A stretch of DNA of 64,000 bases from assembly GCA_018907035.1 (NCBI GenBank), contig JACCIC010000001.1:6185001-6249000 (forward strand), given 5' to 3'. The notes under the pieces are model-generated. The model did not search any database, was not told the DNA's origin, and saw only the letters and a list, made by a program, of their open reading frames with translations. Source of the DNA: Sycobia sp. Sy_11. Its lineage: Eukaryota > Arthropoda > Insecta > Hymenoptera > Epichrysomallidae. The position numbers were made by a program, and so were the translations under genes. How positions within the stretch are numbered: the first letter of the stretch is position 1; each line of letters opens with the position of its first letter. This document shows positions 39,740 to 52,250 of the stretch, one piece after another.

Positions 39740-40620
39740 CCCCAAAATTAACCGTCGGTGCGCGGAGCTCCCTCTCTCGGGGCACTACGCAATTTTCCAC
39801 GCGCTTCGTGGGCCGGCCGCGCGGTTTCCTGATGTATACCTCCCCGAGCGCCTCTCTATATATAGTAAACGTCCTTGACACAGGCGATTAACCCCTAGGC
39901 CGCGCCGGTCACCCACCCCCCTCTCTCTCTCTCTCTCTCTCTCCCTCACTCACTGTCTCTCATTTTTACATCTCCTGCACCGCCTCGTTTCTCCATGTGC
40001 AATAAATCACTGAAACTCTGCAGCGCGATGCGCGTTCTATACCGGAGCGAGCCTAGCCCCCCCCCCCGTCGGTCCCGTCTCCGTACTGCACCTTCCCTTG
40101 GCTTGCATTCATTAATTAGCGAGGCTCCCTCCCCGCCGCCTCCACATTATACAGCGACGCGCGCGTGCATCAGCAGAGGACGCGCGAATCAGGAACGGCC
40201 CGTTTAAGCGCGTGTATATGCGTGTATATGTTTCTGTGCAGCACGCCCACGCGTTCGCGAGCCCATGCATATGCAGCGATTGGGGTCGGTGGGATGGGAG
40301 GGGGGCGTCGAAATATTCCATACTGTTCTCTATGTGCGAGCGCCCATATAGGTATATACGTGTGCAGGCAGAGTTGTACGTATATACATATCGTTAGATT
40401 GCCTTGCATGCATATGTGTATCCTGCGTATAGCGCGGCGAACGGCTGCCGCGTCGATCGAGGACGAACCGAGCTATGTATATTAGCGACCGGGGGCAATT
40501 ATTATTTGCCCCGTACCGGCAGCAATCGTATATTATGCGCGGCGTGTTCGAGTGTGTATGCGTATGGGTGTCCGCGAGTTTATGTTAAATTTAGTTTGAA
40601 GTCCGAGCGTAAATGCGTCA
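39740..40620. other. GC-rich island
   Basis: CpG-containing DNA with a C11 run at 40057 and short TG/TA mixes at 40210-40400. It lies 1.3 kb before exon A. ORFs on both strands are not protein-like. Confidence 0.45.
39920..39942. repeat. (CT)n microsatellite
   Basis: Short pure run at the edge of a GC-rich island. Confidence 0.93.
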
Positions 40621-41915
40621 TGACGTTAATGGCTTTTCAAGTATATATTATATCCTCGAACGGTCGCGTTTCCCTTCGGTATTAATCGATCGTCGTCCCT
40701 TTTCAGGCTCTTCTATTCCAAGCCGTTTGCCACCGAACGACTGAGTTCTCTATCTGTCTCTCTCTTTCTCTTTAGAGTTTTGTGTGGGTGTCTGTGTGTG
40801 TGTGTCAGCTGGTGCAGATACCACATAAAACGAATTTGTTTAAGTGGTTTTTAAATGTCATTATTTAATCGTCAGTTAATAAGTTAAAATTAAATTTTTA
40901 AAAGAAAAGTGCCATATATCAATGCAAACGACAAGGGTTTCAAAAATTATTTCCTATTAGAAAAATGATATTTTTCGTTACTTTTTAATATTCAACAAAT
41001 CGCTGAATAGACTATTCGGGAATCCAAAGAAAGTCCAATGGTTTAGTGGTAGAATTTGTAAATTCTCAAGTCCGACCGTTGAGACTGTTCGCCTAAATTA
41101 TGAGGCATATGGATCAATTATAGCTAGTAGTATATGAAACATATCACCACAAGTCTCTGGCACCATAAATGTTGTCAATATCAACCCGGAATAAGTAATT
41201 CCTAGCTTAATTAAAAAGTTTTTCCGTTTTTGCTTAATATATGCTTCTTAAATTATTGAAAATGAATAAGTTCAACCGTTTTATTCATTGAAGTTTCACC
41301 TAACATTAACATTCGGTATACGACAATCATTATAAATGCTATATATGAGATCAACGGAGAAATGAAGTTTACAATCAATTTCGCGCTAACAAAAATATTC
41401 AGTATCAAAAACAAAGGCGGCAGATCACTCAATTATGCGTTATGCCCAGTCAAGGTCGAAAAAACGAGAGATGAGCCCCAATTATCAAATGCGCGATCTC
41501 TCTCTCTTCCTCTCTTCCCATTTTTCGCGTCTAATTGATCTTGAAATCAGAAATGAAAAATCGCCCAGACTTGGAAGTGCAAAGGGGTTAATGAGAGACT
41601 TTCAAAACCGGCGGATGAAACTCACTCGCAAGACACAATTAAGAGAGGTGGAGACGGGAGACCCTCCCCCATCAATCTAAATTGATAACCGTTAATCACT
41701 GTGTTAAAGCGTGGCTCAATTAAGACCTCGTGGGGGGGGGGGCGAACCAGTCGCAGACGCAGAAAATGAGAAAGAAGCGTGCAAAGATATTCCTCCGCCC
41801 TCCTCTTTTCTTCTGCTCCTCGTTCAACGAATTAGCGAGCGCAGAAAAGTAGAAGTCCACCCTCGTTTGTTTCTCCAACTAAGTCCGCCCGCTAATTACT
41901 TCCTTTACTTTACAG
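40621..41915. other. Sequence leading to exon A
   Basis: Mostly AT-rich, then purine-rich with a G11 run at 41732. TGGTTTAGTGGTAGAAT at about 41039-41055 resembles a tRNA-Gly A box but lacks a tRNA around it. The 3' end supplies the exon A polypyrimidine tract. Confidence 0.65.
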
Positions 41916-42100
41916 AGATCTTCGACCGGCGAGCCTGGAGAAGGGCCAGGAACTGCTGAGGCTGAGGTTCTACGGCGCCTACGCATGGGGAGGACCCCTC
42001 ATCGTCGCCGGACTCGCGGCCTTCCTGGACCATTTGCCCCAGACACCCGGCCAGACGTTCCTGCGACCCCGCTTCGGCGAGAAACAGTGCTGGTTCTATG
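41916..42100 (+). CDS. mthl1: Internal exon of a methuselah-like GPCR (loop 2 end, TM4, extracellular loop 2)
   Basis: This is a coding exon of a class B-like seven-transmembrane receptor of the methuselah family, expected in the plasma membrane. It follows a pyrimidine-rich acceptor ending TTTACAG and ends at a strong donor, TATG|GTAAGT. The open frame starts after one leftover base (a) and has 61 codons plus one base (g). It begins D-L-R-P-A-S, then L-E-K-G-Q-E-L-L-R-L-R (end of intracellular loop 2). TM4 is Y-G-A-Y-A-W-G-G-P-L-I-V-A-G-L-A-A-F. Extracellular loop 2 has F-L-R-P-R-F-G-E and the motif Q-C-W-F-Y-G, whose Cys is the expected disulphide cysteine. The incoming phase requires two bases from the previous exon. 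The acceptor reads CAGAG, so a second AG two bases on would give a different phase. Family assignment is confident. The mthl1 symbol rests on remembered subgroup similarity and is less sure. The upstream ectodomain and TM1-3 exons were not found in the window. Confidence 0.9.
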
Positions 42101-44319
42101 GTAAGTTTTGAGCTAGTCTACGTTTTTGTATATACGTAAATCGTACAGGAATTGTAATAGGATCGGTGGACGCCCAGGCGCGTGCCTATAGAAGATTTAA
42201 TTCGATAGGCTCGGCTTCGAACGATTATGGGACGTTTTGAATGTCCAACCAATCAAGTTCTTTATGTAGTTCGCAAGGTAGCTGATTGCGACTGATTCAA
42301 TAAAGAGGGAAAATGATAGACTATGACTTGATGGTTATAAATCATACCGGAAGAAGATTTAGATTTCTTAATGTTATAATAGAGAAGGAATCGAATCAGA
42401 AAATCTGTATTAATTTCGTAGTACTGAAGTTTAATTTCAATATTAAAAAAAAACGTGTCGTTGAGCAAGAAATTGCATTTCGTATTATTATCATGGTCTA
42501 GAAAAGTTGAATTACAATGATTGCATCTGTCAATGTTTACGTTCATTTTCATTGATTAGTCAAGCAATACGAAGTTAACGGATGTGAAATTATTTATTTT
42601 GAATCAACTAATATAATTTTAATCAATAGTATTTAAGTTCATAATGCTCAAAAAGGTGAATTTTATTTTTGATCTAATAAAACTTTTCTCATTCGATCTT
42701 GTAAAAGACGAGCATTCTGTCTATATAACCTGTTATTAGGTCCAAGTATCGTCTATAAACTTAAGCACGAGAACATTTAAGCCAATATAAAATCGAATAT
42801 TAAATTATATAGAATCCTTCTAGTTAAACTGAATTGTTCGCAATACAAACTTTTTTTTAAATTTCAAATTACTAAGTATACTCTTTGTTTGGAACCTTTC
42901 CAATTTATTTGCTAATAGGAATAAAGCGATCGGAAATTAATGGGATAATGAAGATTAAAGTTATCTGATAGAAAGTATACCGTGTTGTTGATTCGTGTTA
43001 ATTGTGTTTCATCGTAAAAGAACAACAAAATGTTTCGATCCTTGTATTCAGAAAACCAATAACCCTTTTTATAGCTACTACATTTACTATTACATGATTA
43101 AAATCTATAGGCTGCCTTACAGTTTCTCCAAATAAAAAATAAGCACTAAAATATATTTTCCAGTGTACTATTCATCTGACTTTTGATATCTTTATAACAT
43201 TTATGTACGACCATCCAACTAATTAATAGAATAAACTAGAAAGTTCGATGATTAACCCATACGATAAACTGGTTAACTGCCTCTCGTACCTTCGTAAGAA
43301 GATAATGTGGTTGGTTTAACTATTTTAAGCTGTACCTTTGCAGAGCTTAAGTGAAATCCAGCTTTTTGAACTATATGGGTGTATGTAAATGCTAATGCAC
43401 AATGTAAATGCACCGAGAACAAGTTTTGCAAAACTGATACAAAGAAAACGATGCAAAATAAACTCTGTTGAATAAACGCACTTCTACAAATTTAAAAAGG
43501 CGATGCACAAGTATTCGTTAAAGAAGATTGTATTATCGTTATGAGGCATATAATACTCAGTCCACATGGGATCAGGATTTGGAGAATCTGTTTAAATAAT
43601 TCGAAATATGAGTTTTATTACATGTTACGTTGCAACGTAACCAATTTTTAATGAATTTAATTCTGAATATATATTTTTTATTAATTTATTTTACTAAAGC
43701 ATCAGATATGGTAGTATATTAAAGACGTATACAAAGTGACGAGATTTACAAATTGGAATCATTCAAATTTTCAAGCTACCGATATTTCAATAAAAAAAGC
43801 ACTCAATAGGTGATTACTAATATTGGGCACAATGAATCAAATAAATTAACAAAATAATTAAATCTATGATCTGTAATTATAAATATGACATTTTAAAACT
43901 CTTACATGCCCGACTAATTAAAGATTCAACAAAAACTGTACTAAAAATCGATCTAATCTTCCGACATTCATTAGATTTAATCGATTCTTAAGGTAGCCCA
44001 GTTTTCCAAATATAATTCAAAAACAAAGCATTACGCAAATATCTTAGTTTCTTCCACGAGTATTTTGTATCGTACTCATCGTCAATGAACGAAATCCAAA
44101 TGCGAGATACCGGCACCTTGGTGGAAGTCCACGACCATTACTTTCTCACTGCCTCACCCTTTCCAGTAAAAACCACACCCGTCCCTCTCATTACAAATTC
44201 ACTTCCTTCCGACGAAGTACAATCTACAACAACCGTTTCGTAGACTACGAAAGCCGTCCGATCGCGAGGCATAGTGCGAACTATATTCTAATCCAGAGGA
44301 AGCAATTTCCTTGCAGCGC
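42101..44319. other. AT-rich 5' part of the 18.6-kb intron
   Basis: No repeats of note and no gene recognised; short overlapping frames near 42262-42552 on both strands are not protein-like. Confidence 0.7.
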
Positions 44320-44846
44320 ATTTGCATGCGCATATACGAGACGATGGCGCGACCCGCCGAACCGCGCAGGCCCCCGCATTTTCCGTATGCATCTTCTATA
44401 TCCCCACCCCTTTTCCGTATCTCTATCACTATCTTCCATTACAAAGCTCCACCGGTCTCAGCACGATCCCACGCGACGTCAATAACCCCCCCCCCCACCC
44501 CGCCTTGCGCGCGGACAATGAAAGCCCCGGCAACTCTCCACCGCGCCCGCGTGCATTATCGCGCGCGCGCGCATAAAACCGCGTCGCATCCTACGCGCGC
44601 GCGGGGTGGCGCACGGGATGAGAGGGGGAAGGGCAGGGTGGAGGCACGGAAGCCCAATAATGGCTTACGTAATGGGCGCTTAAGAGCGCCCCCCAGTGCA
44701 CAAATCCAGCGGATACTCATCTCGTTCCGCTCTTGTATAATACGCCCGGCGATATTCGACAGCTTCGCCAGGATCGGACGCCCAGCCAGCCCCCTTATTC
44801 GCTCGTTTCCTTTCCATAGTTATATTGCTCTTCACTATACACACGA

Positions 44847-44955
<109 letters not shown>

Positions 44956-45262
44956 CGATATACTGTGAGCGTCTCGGCCTGTAACAATGAGAGCCTGCCG
45001 CAGCATCCTTTAATGTTCTCGCTCGGCATCCGCCCACCGATATGACGGCATCAGGCGCGTCGTGTCGATTTTCTCGCCGCGCGGCGAAACCGGGGCCGCG
45101 TGGGTGGGGGCGTCTCTCGCGTTATTAAGGATTATTATTGCCAGTAGTCTCTGGCGCGGCTTTACGGCGCGTCGCGCATCCTTTGTCCGCGAGAGCCCAG
45201 GCCCAATCCCGTGATAACGTTTCATTTTATTTTCACGCCATCTGTTCTGGTTTTCTGATGGC

Positions 45263-45300
45263 TGTGTGTGTGCGCGCGCGTGCGCGTGCGTGTGTGTGCA
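45263..45300. repeat. (TG)/(CG) alternating tract, Z-DNA prone
   Basis: Thirty-eight uninterrupted alternating bases with several CGCG blocks. Confidence 0.93.
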
Positions 45301-45899
45301 AGTGTGAGTGTGTGAAACCATAAACAGTCACGATAGAAGAATATCCAGACAATATATAATTGACAACTTTCTTTTATGCGTTATTCCCTCACTATCATCG
45401 TGGCATTCTGGATCTTCTTATTCCGTATTCGTGAGTTAATTTATGCTTTAGATATTCTGCATTCATCATATTTGTTCAGCGGTTTGTATGATATTACGAA
45501 ATATCGATTCTAACGGATGCACTGAAGTTGGTTGACGATTATTATTGAATCGATTCATGTACGCATTGCTAACGATTATTGTCGGATAAATGGCAGAACC
45601 CGACCGTCCAGGGTCGTCGTCCCATTAAAATTTCTCAACGACTGCATCCAGCCTATATAGCCAGTAAGACGATGACTCTGGCATACAAACCAACCGTATC
45701 CATGGAAATCTTGTACTGTCGCCAAACTGAAGTACAGGAGGAATCACCGAGGCGCTAAATCAGGATAATGGCGACCATCGGACGCGGTACGGATAAAGGA
45801 AGCGCGCGGCCGCGCGTTTTTTTGAATCTTTTGTACATCACTTTCTACACTCTCGGCAAGAACAGAAAATCAATTTACATACTAGAAAGATAGTGAGTG

Positions 45900-45901
<2 letters not shown>

Positions 45902-45942
<41 letters not shown>
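45902..45942. repeat. (AG)n microsatellite
   Basis: Pure run of about 20 units. Confidence 0.95.
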
Positions 45943-45944
<2 letters not shown>

Positions 45945-47841
45945 ACGGGGTTGGCTACGTCCCTACGCACACGTTTTTTCCACGGCAGATGTATCCTGTG
46001 AGGGATGATTTTTCCACGCACTCGTTGACGGAGAAAAATTAGCGCGAGAGGCGCGGACGACGCTTTTACGGCCACGATATATGGCCGGGTGTGTATGTGC
46101 GTTTTTATGAAGGATTCATTAATTACTGCCTGCAGCCCACTACGCTCGCGTCTCTTTTTCTCCACACATCCCCCCCCCCGCGCTCTGAAGTGTGGTGATT
46201 TATTTTCATGAGGCACTGATGGCGCCACTGTGTATATTGTTATAATTCAATTTTCGGCTCTCAGCGAAATGAGAGTGTAGGGGGAAAATTTATTTGTACG
46301 CGTCGCTTAGCCGGCGCGTTCGTTAAGGTAGAGAGGTGGACGCACGAATGGCGAAAATGTAACGGGCGAAAAAGAAGCGTCTCGGTCGACACTTGTTTTC
46401 TTCGCTATAGCTTCGGTTTTCTATATCACGAGCCACTGATGTTTTTCTTTTTGAAACGAGTAGATGAATCATAGGGGAAAAGGCGAGCTTAATGCATTCT
46501 CGGATAAAAACTAAATGTTTCTAGAAACAGCTTCCTTCTACTCCCTGCACGTAATAGTATTTCTCCCCTACACTGTCATAAAGCACGTCTGCAATCTTAA
46601 TAGCGCAGAAAGGAATCGTAAAACTGTCCCCGCTTGGGGACTGGAAAATTCTAGAACAATCTTCTCTCGTACGGCAATTACGGTACCAGAGAGGGAAAGA
46701 GCCTTTCTCTGTCATTGTACTTTCTGTTTATAAATCGCGAAAAAAGAATCGAACGAACGAAAACCCGATTCCGTGGCTAATTAAAATCGTTGCCCCATAA
46801 GTAAAGAGCATAGGAATAGCGTCTAGACTGGATAAGAAACAGTGGCTGTAAAGGAAAAGGATTGACGAGGCACAGCCAGAGAAGTGCTGAGCAAAGAGAA
46901 TGTACAAGGAGCGCGTAAACAAACGTCGAAAATCGAAAACGTAATTAAAAGAGGAATCCCCGGGATAAGGAGACGGGGCAGCTGAGCGACGACGAAGATC
47001 GGGACTAAAAAGAGCTTGCAAAAGCTTCCTCGATCTCCTATCCCAGTATGTTTATCCGGCACACACGGACCTTCCTCAGGTACTCCGCGCACGCACGTCC
47101 AACTTACCCTCTGGCTACAATTTCAAAGAGGCACGGCGGTCGAGGGCTGGAGAGTGTAAGGGAGCAAGAAACCTCGGTGCCAATCGACTTCCGGGGCGAC
47201 GAACGAGCGCTCGTTCGCGCATACATGCTGTGGCAGTCAAAAATTGAAATTCGGTCGCGCGCTCTTACAACCCCCCGTGAAGCGGCGCACTTGGCGAACA
47301 ATCAAGGGCGTGTCTGATGTTTGGAACGTCATACCGGAATTCTATAGTGCACATATTTAAATTTTACAGTTTCGGTTATGCGGTATGAAATTAAGTCGAA
47401 TGTGATAAAAATTAATAAAGTAAAATGACATATAGCTTACGTCTAAAAATTTTATATAAACAATTTACTATTATTGCAACAGAATATTATGACACTGGAT
47501 GTCCAGCAAAGATATTAAGTATAAAATTAGACATAATGTACATAGGATGTATGATTAGTAAGTAACGTCTTCTCAATAAGTAATCAATCAAAACTCAATA
47601 AAATAAAAATGGATTAAATGAATGAGTTTGATAGTATTTTGTTGTCTTTCATTCTTCAAATTCATATATTTGTGTCCTAATACATCAAAATTTTGAACAG
47701 AGTGTGTTATTAGTTCAGGATGCACTGCTTTTCACTGCTCTTAGAAGGTTCGATTACAGCTAGGGTGTCTGTAGCAAACATTATCTTACTGCAATGACTT
47801 ACAAGCACTCTCTACAGTCCAATTCTATCAACCACAGAAAT
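45943..47841. other. Mixed intronic sequence without a gene
   Basis: 46000-47320 is moderately GC-rich, 47330-47820 AT-rich. Frames on both strands near 46.5-47.3 kb overlap and none is recognised. Confidence 0.6.

Positions 47842-47903
<62 letters not shown>
47842..47903. repeat. (AG)n ending in poly(G)
   Basis: AG run with one slip, ending in a run of G. Confidence 0.95.
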
Positions 47904-48059
47904 CGAACAATTATCCTCTACAAATTTTCTCACATAGCCCGTCAATTGCAATTCACACAATCACACACGCGGTTGGACATATCTGGAGACATACTCAAGT
48001 ATGCATACTCGCGCGCGCTTACAAACACGCACATACATGCACCCTAAACGAACGATTTT

Positions 48060-48610
48060 TCTAATCAGTGCGAGGAAAGCTTTCCAATCAGAAGCGCCCA
48101 CTTGCGCGTGAGAAGACCACCCCCTTAATTACATTATTGATTCGTACCTATATGATAGAGGTGGCTCCCTTCCCCCTGTCAAAACGGAGTACGCGACGCA
48201 CGCTCATCGAATGCGCACTCGATTACCATCCGGCTCGCGCATCCGTCAACAATCAATCCGCCCTGCCGAAACACAGGGCCATGCCTGGACAATCGAAGCT
48301 CGCAACCCTCGACAATGCGGAGAGCATTGTACATCGACCTGACGCACGGACGGCGCCAAGTGGGCTTGCAGCTGCACCCTCCCGCCCCCCCCCCTGGTTC
48401 CTCTCTATCTAATCCGACTGGGATGCCGATAAGCACTCACGGTCGCAGACAGGGGCTTCTACCTATACCTGCCAGCCACTCGACGGTTGGAGCTCCCGAA
48501 AGGAGGGTGAAACGGGAGATGATAGTCGATGACGACGAGACGGCTTAAGCTGGCTGAGAGGGAGAAAGGGGGTTGGGAGAAAATACGAGGCCGCCGCGGC
48601 AATTTATTTC
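48060..48610. other. GC-rich segment
   Basis: CpG-containing DNA with a C-rich run near 48388. Overlapping frames on both strands, none recognised. Confidence 0.4.
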
Positions 48611-51600
48611 GGATTACAAACTGTGCGCATGCTGAGATCGCCTAATAAACGAGATGCCGGACCAGTTGTTTCCCTAGTGTAGGCTATCTCTCTATTTGTC
48701 GCTGTCCCGATCCCGCGCAATTATGAGAATGGAATACGACCTAGGGCAACGTTGAACTTTTTCTAGCTCAAGGGTGGGTTTCGCGAGGTGATGTTTCTTG
48801 TTTTTTGTTCGAGTTGCGAATGGCAGTTGGTGCATAAATTGCATTTCGAGTGTTCTATATTCTCTGGAATGGGGAGTTTTACAACCCATGAGCTTATTCC
48901 CTCCTATGTATTATTTCTTTGACGAGCTGTCTGGCAATTTTTTAAATTTGCCGCATACACGTTTCTCCAAGCAAAAAAGCAAGTATTATCTTTCTCCCCT
49001 GTTTGCGTGTATCATCGTTCGAGCTTCATCGCTTGGCAATCTATCATAATATAAAAATGATCGAACCATGGAAGCGACCGAGCGGAAGAGCACTCGAAGA
49101 GCAAGAGGCAATGCATTGCACGCGTGCGCGGCAAATCGAGCGGATTAAGCGGCTGGGATTAGAACGATTGGTCGATTCGTTTTCTCGTTAGGCGAAGGGA
49201 GGGAGTGCGACAGACATCTCTCGAAGCATTTTTTCCGCATCTGTGGGTCCGCGTTCGATATTCCGCATGAAGATCGCGTACATTATAGATTTTGCGCTAA
49301 AGCAATTTTTTAAGTATATCGATTCCTTTAATTTTGTATTCCTAAAAATATGTTATAGATTACATTTAAATCTGATTAGTGTACATTAGAATCTTACAGG
49401 AAAAATAATTATATCTTAATTATTTATGGAGGTTGAAAAATATTAATAAGAGAATGATTAATTAATGTAAAATACTGCTTCATAGAAAAGACTGTAGATG
49501 GGGCACATCACAATTAACCACAAAGTTTATGGAGAAGAATATCAAGTCTTATGAATATAGAATTGACAAGTTTGCTCGATGAAATTACATACCTCTACCT
49601 GCTACCGCGTGATTTGTGTCATTCGTGGAACTAAATAATGATAAGTATCCATCCAGATAAGCAACTCATTACTTAGGATTCATTTCACGCAACAAAACTT
49701 ATTACACGCGGCTAATTTACCATTTCAATCAATGTTTTATGTCCGCAATTCTACTGCTGAGTGGGACTAAAAGATTGATGAAATTGGTAAGCCAGATTGT
49801 TCAAGGAAATGAGTTTCTCATCTGGACAATCCCCAAAATGCCCGACATATATTCACTTAGATTATATTAATCTTATTTACCGTATTTACTAAATCTAATC
49901 AAACATGCATGTAATATGATATTTTGTAGTTATTTAGCTTTCCGATTGTGAAAAGTACTCCTGATACTATGTTTTTGCCGATGTTACATTCAGCAAGCTT
50001 TAAAAGTTTTTATTTACTACAAATTAATCGTTACTTTCCTAAGCATATGCGATTTGTTGCTAAATATAGCAAATGCTCCATAAAAAAAATTCAAAAATAT
50101 ATGAATACACAGCGTGAATCAACGCAGAATAGCCTCCGGTGGATAAAGATTCTAATCGGCTTTAGACATCCAGGAGAAATCATCCTTCCCTATGTCTCGC
50201 GACAGATTTTTAAAAGCCCAACGAACGAACTTTAGCCGAACTCTCCCTCGACTTCTATTCCAACAAATTCCAGGGAAATCCGTCCCCTGAGCGACGAGGC
50301 CACGCGTGAGTGAGCGTCAGAGGCTCCGTGGGTCAGAGGACGAGGACAAAGTGGGCAACTTTCATTTCGTATAAATTCAGACCTCTATCCTGTCCGATGA
50401 ATCACTCAAGAACGAATGGAGAATGGCGCTCTTAGGCGAATAAAGTTCAATAAACGGGAGTAGAAAAATCCGCGTTCACTACGGCAGGGGTGTACTGTAC
50501 GTTGAAAAAGAAGAGCCGCGAGTGTGTCGGCTGGCGATAAAGGCTTCCAGAGAGCAAGGGGTTTTATTCCCCTTTTTATTCCGATAGGTGGATGCGTATA
50601 GCGTTGGTGCGAATTAGGTATCAGTCACTAGATTTATTATGTGAATGGACGGATACGTTCTTTTCATTACGAATATGAATGTATTTATTGAAGTATGGTT
50701 GATCACGGATCTTTTGGCTTTATTTAAAATTTCTTAAGCACAGAACCTTAAGATTCTTTCGAAAAGATTTTCAATTTTATAGTTCTGTACGACGTCTTAT
50801 GTGGTGAATTATTGCATTTGAAAAAATAAAGACGACGCAAAATATCATTATGCACACCGAAATATTTGCACAGTCACAGAAAACGTTAGTAATTCGTTCG
50901 TCTTTTATTTAGTGTCTTACGCTGTAAAATTATTAAAATGATGAATTGCTAGAATTTTACTGGTTTACATTTAGACAGTAATTTAATAAAATTAAATAAA
51001 AGCGTCTTTCTGTCTTAAACAATCATTACATTCTATACATTTTTCGATTGTAGCAACCATAAGTTCATCATTACTATAACAGTTACATCATATGTACGTA
51101 TCTGCTATCTTTCAAATTTGTTTAATTAATAATTACATTTCATAATAAATACCTGCTGTCTCTTATCCATAGACTGCTATTATTTTACATACTATTTTAT
51201 TGCACACTTTACATAATACTTCATTTTGCAATATTGGTGCTTAATGTAATGCAGATTATTAATTTTCCTTCTATCTCGCTAACATTGAATACCATCACTT
51301 TGAATTGAATTGAATTGTATACTATAAGTTAAAACTAGAACGTATTTTTCAATCTAGATCTAAAATTATGTTTAATAAATAATAATTGAATTATTATTTT
51401 AATTCTTAACATATTTATTTTACTAATAAATTAGCTAACAAATTCAAATGTGCACCTTAAATTTAATATCTAATATAAATGTACTATAAAATGTATAATA
51501 AAATGTATTATACAATCTATGCAATTACGTGCACTGAGCAAATATTTTAAAATCTAGATTAGTCTTTTGTTGTTTAAGAGTACAAGAGTGTGTGGCTAAA

Positions 51601-51709
51601 TAGTACTTTCGTAATTACTTTGGTAAATTCACTAATCCTTTAGGCATAACTATTGTCGAGAGGGAAGCATAAAATGCATAAACACCCAAAGAAAAAATTT
51701 CCTATTGCT
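48611..51709. other. Mostly AT-rich sequence without a gene
   Basis: A 95-codon frame starting with GTG at 49948 is open but unrecognised; 50690-51640 is strongly AT-rich. Confidence 0.6.
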
Positions 51710-52250
51710 CCTTTCTCGACGACACACCGAAGCTCGGCCCCAATAAAACACACTCGATCGAACCTGACACCCGCATGCATACAGTCGTCTTGCCGGCATC
51801 TCTGGCCACAGTCACCGCGACGTATATATTACGTGTATAATGGAGAGTTGACCCTGCTGTTGCTGCTGCTGTTACTGCTACTATTCGCCGCCTATCTATT
51901 CCTGTTCAGTAGTAACAGGCGAACAGCGGCGAGGCACCGAACGGCACGCGCCGGCATAATTCACTTACGTTTGTTATGGGTAACCATGGTAGTGAGATAT
52001 ACAGCCGGCGGGAAAGGAGAGAGGGGTGGAAGGCTCTCCATTGTTGGCCGACCGCCAAAAACAGAGGTCCGATGCAGATAGTGGTTGGGCTCTCGGTCTC
52101 TCTCGCTCGTCCCCGTCTCCCTGTCTCTTCCTCTCTATCTGTGTGTCCTTCTCTACCGAGCGGCTCTTCCGCCCGAGCGAGCGTCACGCCGAAACTTCAA
52201 GTTGTATTACACCGTGCGAGATTTTGGAGCTTCTTCCATGCGGTATTAAT
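51710..52250. other. GC-rich segment with a Leu-coding triplet run
   Basis: A 142-codon frame (51653-52081) has a ten-Leu stretch from the CTG-like repeat, which imitates a membrane segment. No signal peptide or family resemblance is seen. Confidence 0.4.
51857..51890. repeat. Imperfect (CTG)n trinucleotide run
   Basis: CTG/TTG/TTA/CTA triplets that would encode a run of Leu in one frame. The surrounding ORF is not otherwise protein-like. Confidence 0.7.

Noticed and set aside
49948..50235. 95-codon frame without repeats
   Set aside because: It needs a GTG start, has no recognised motif and sits in AT-rich intron.
51653..52081. 142-codon frame with an apparent membrane helix
   Set aside because: The hydrophobic stretch is a run of Leu from a CTG-like triplet repeat; there is no signal peptide, splice context or family match.
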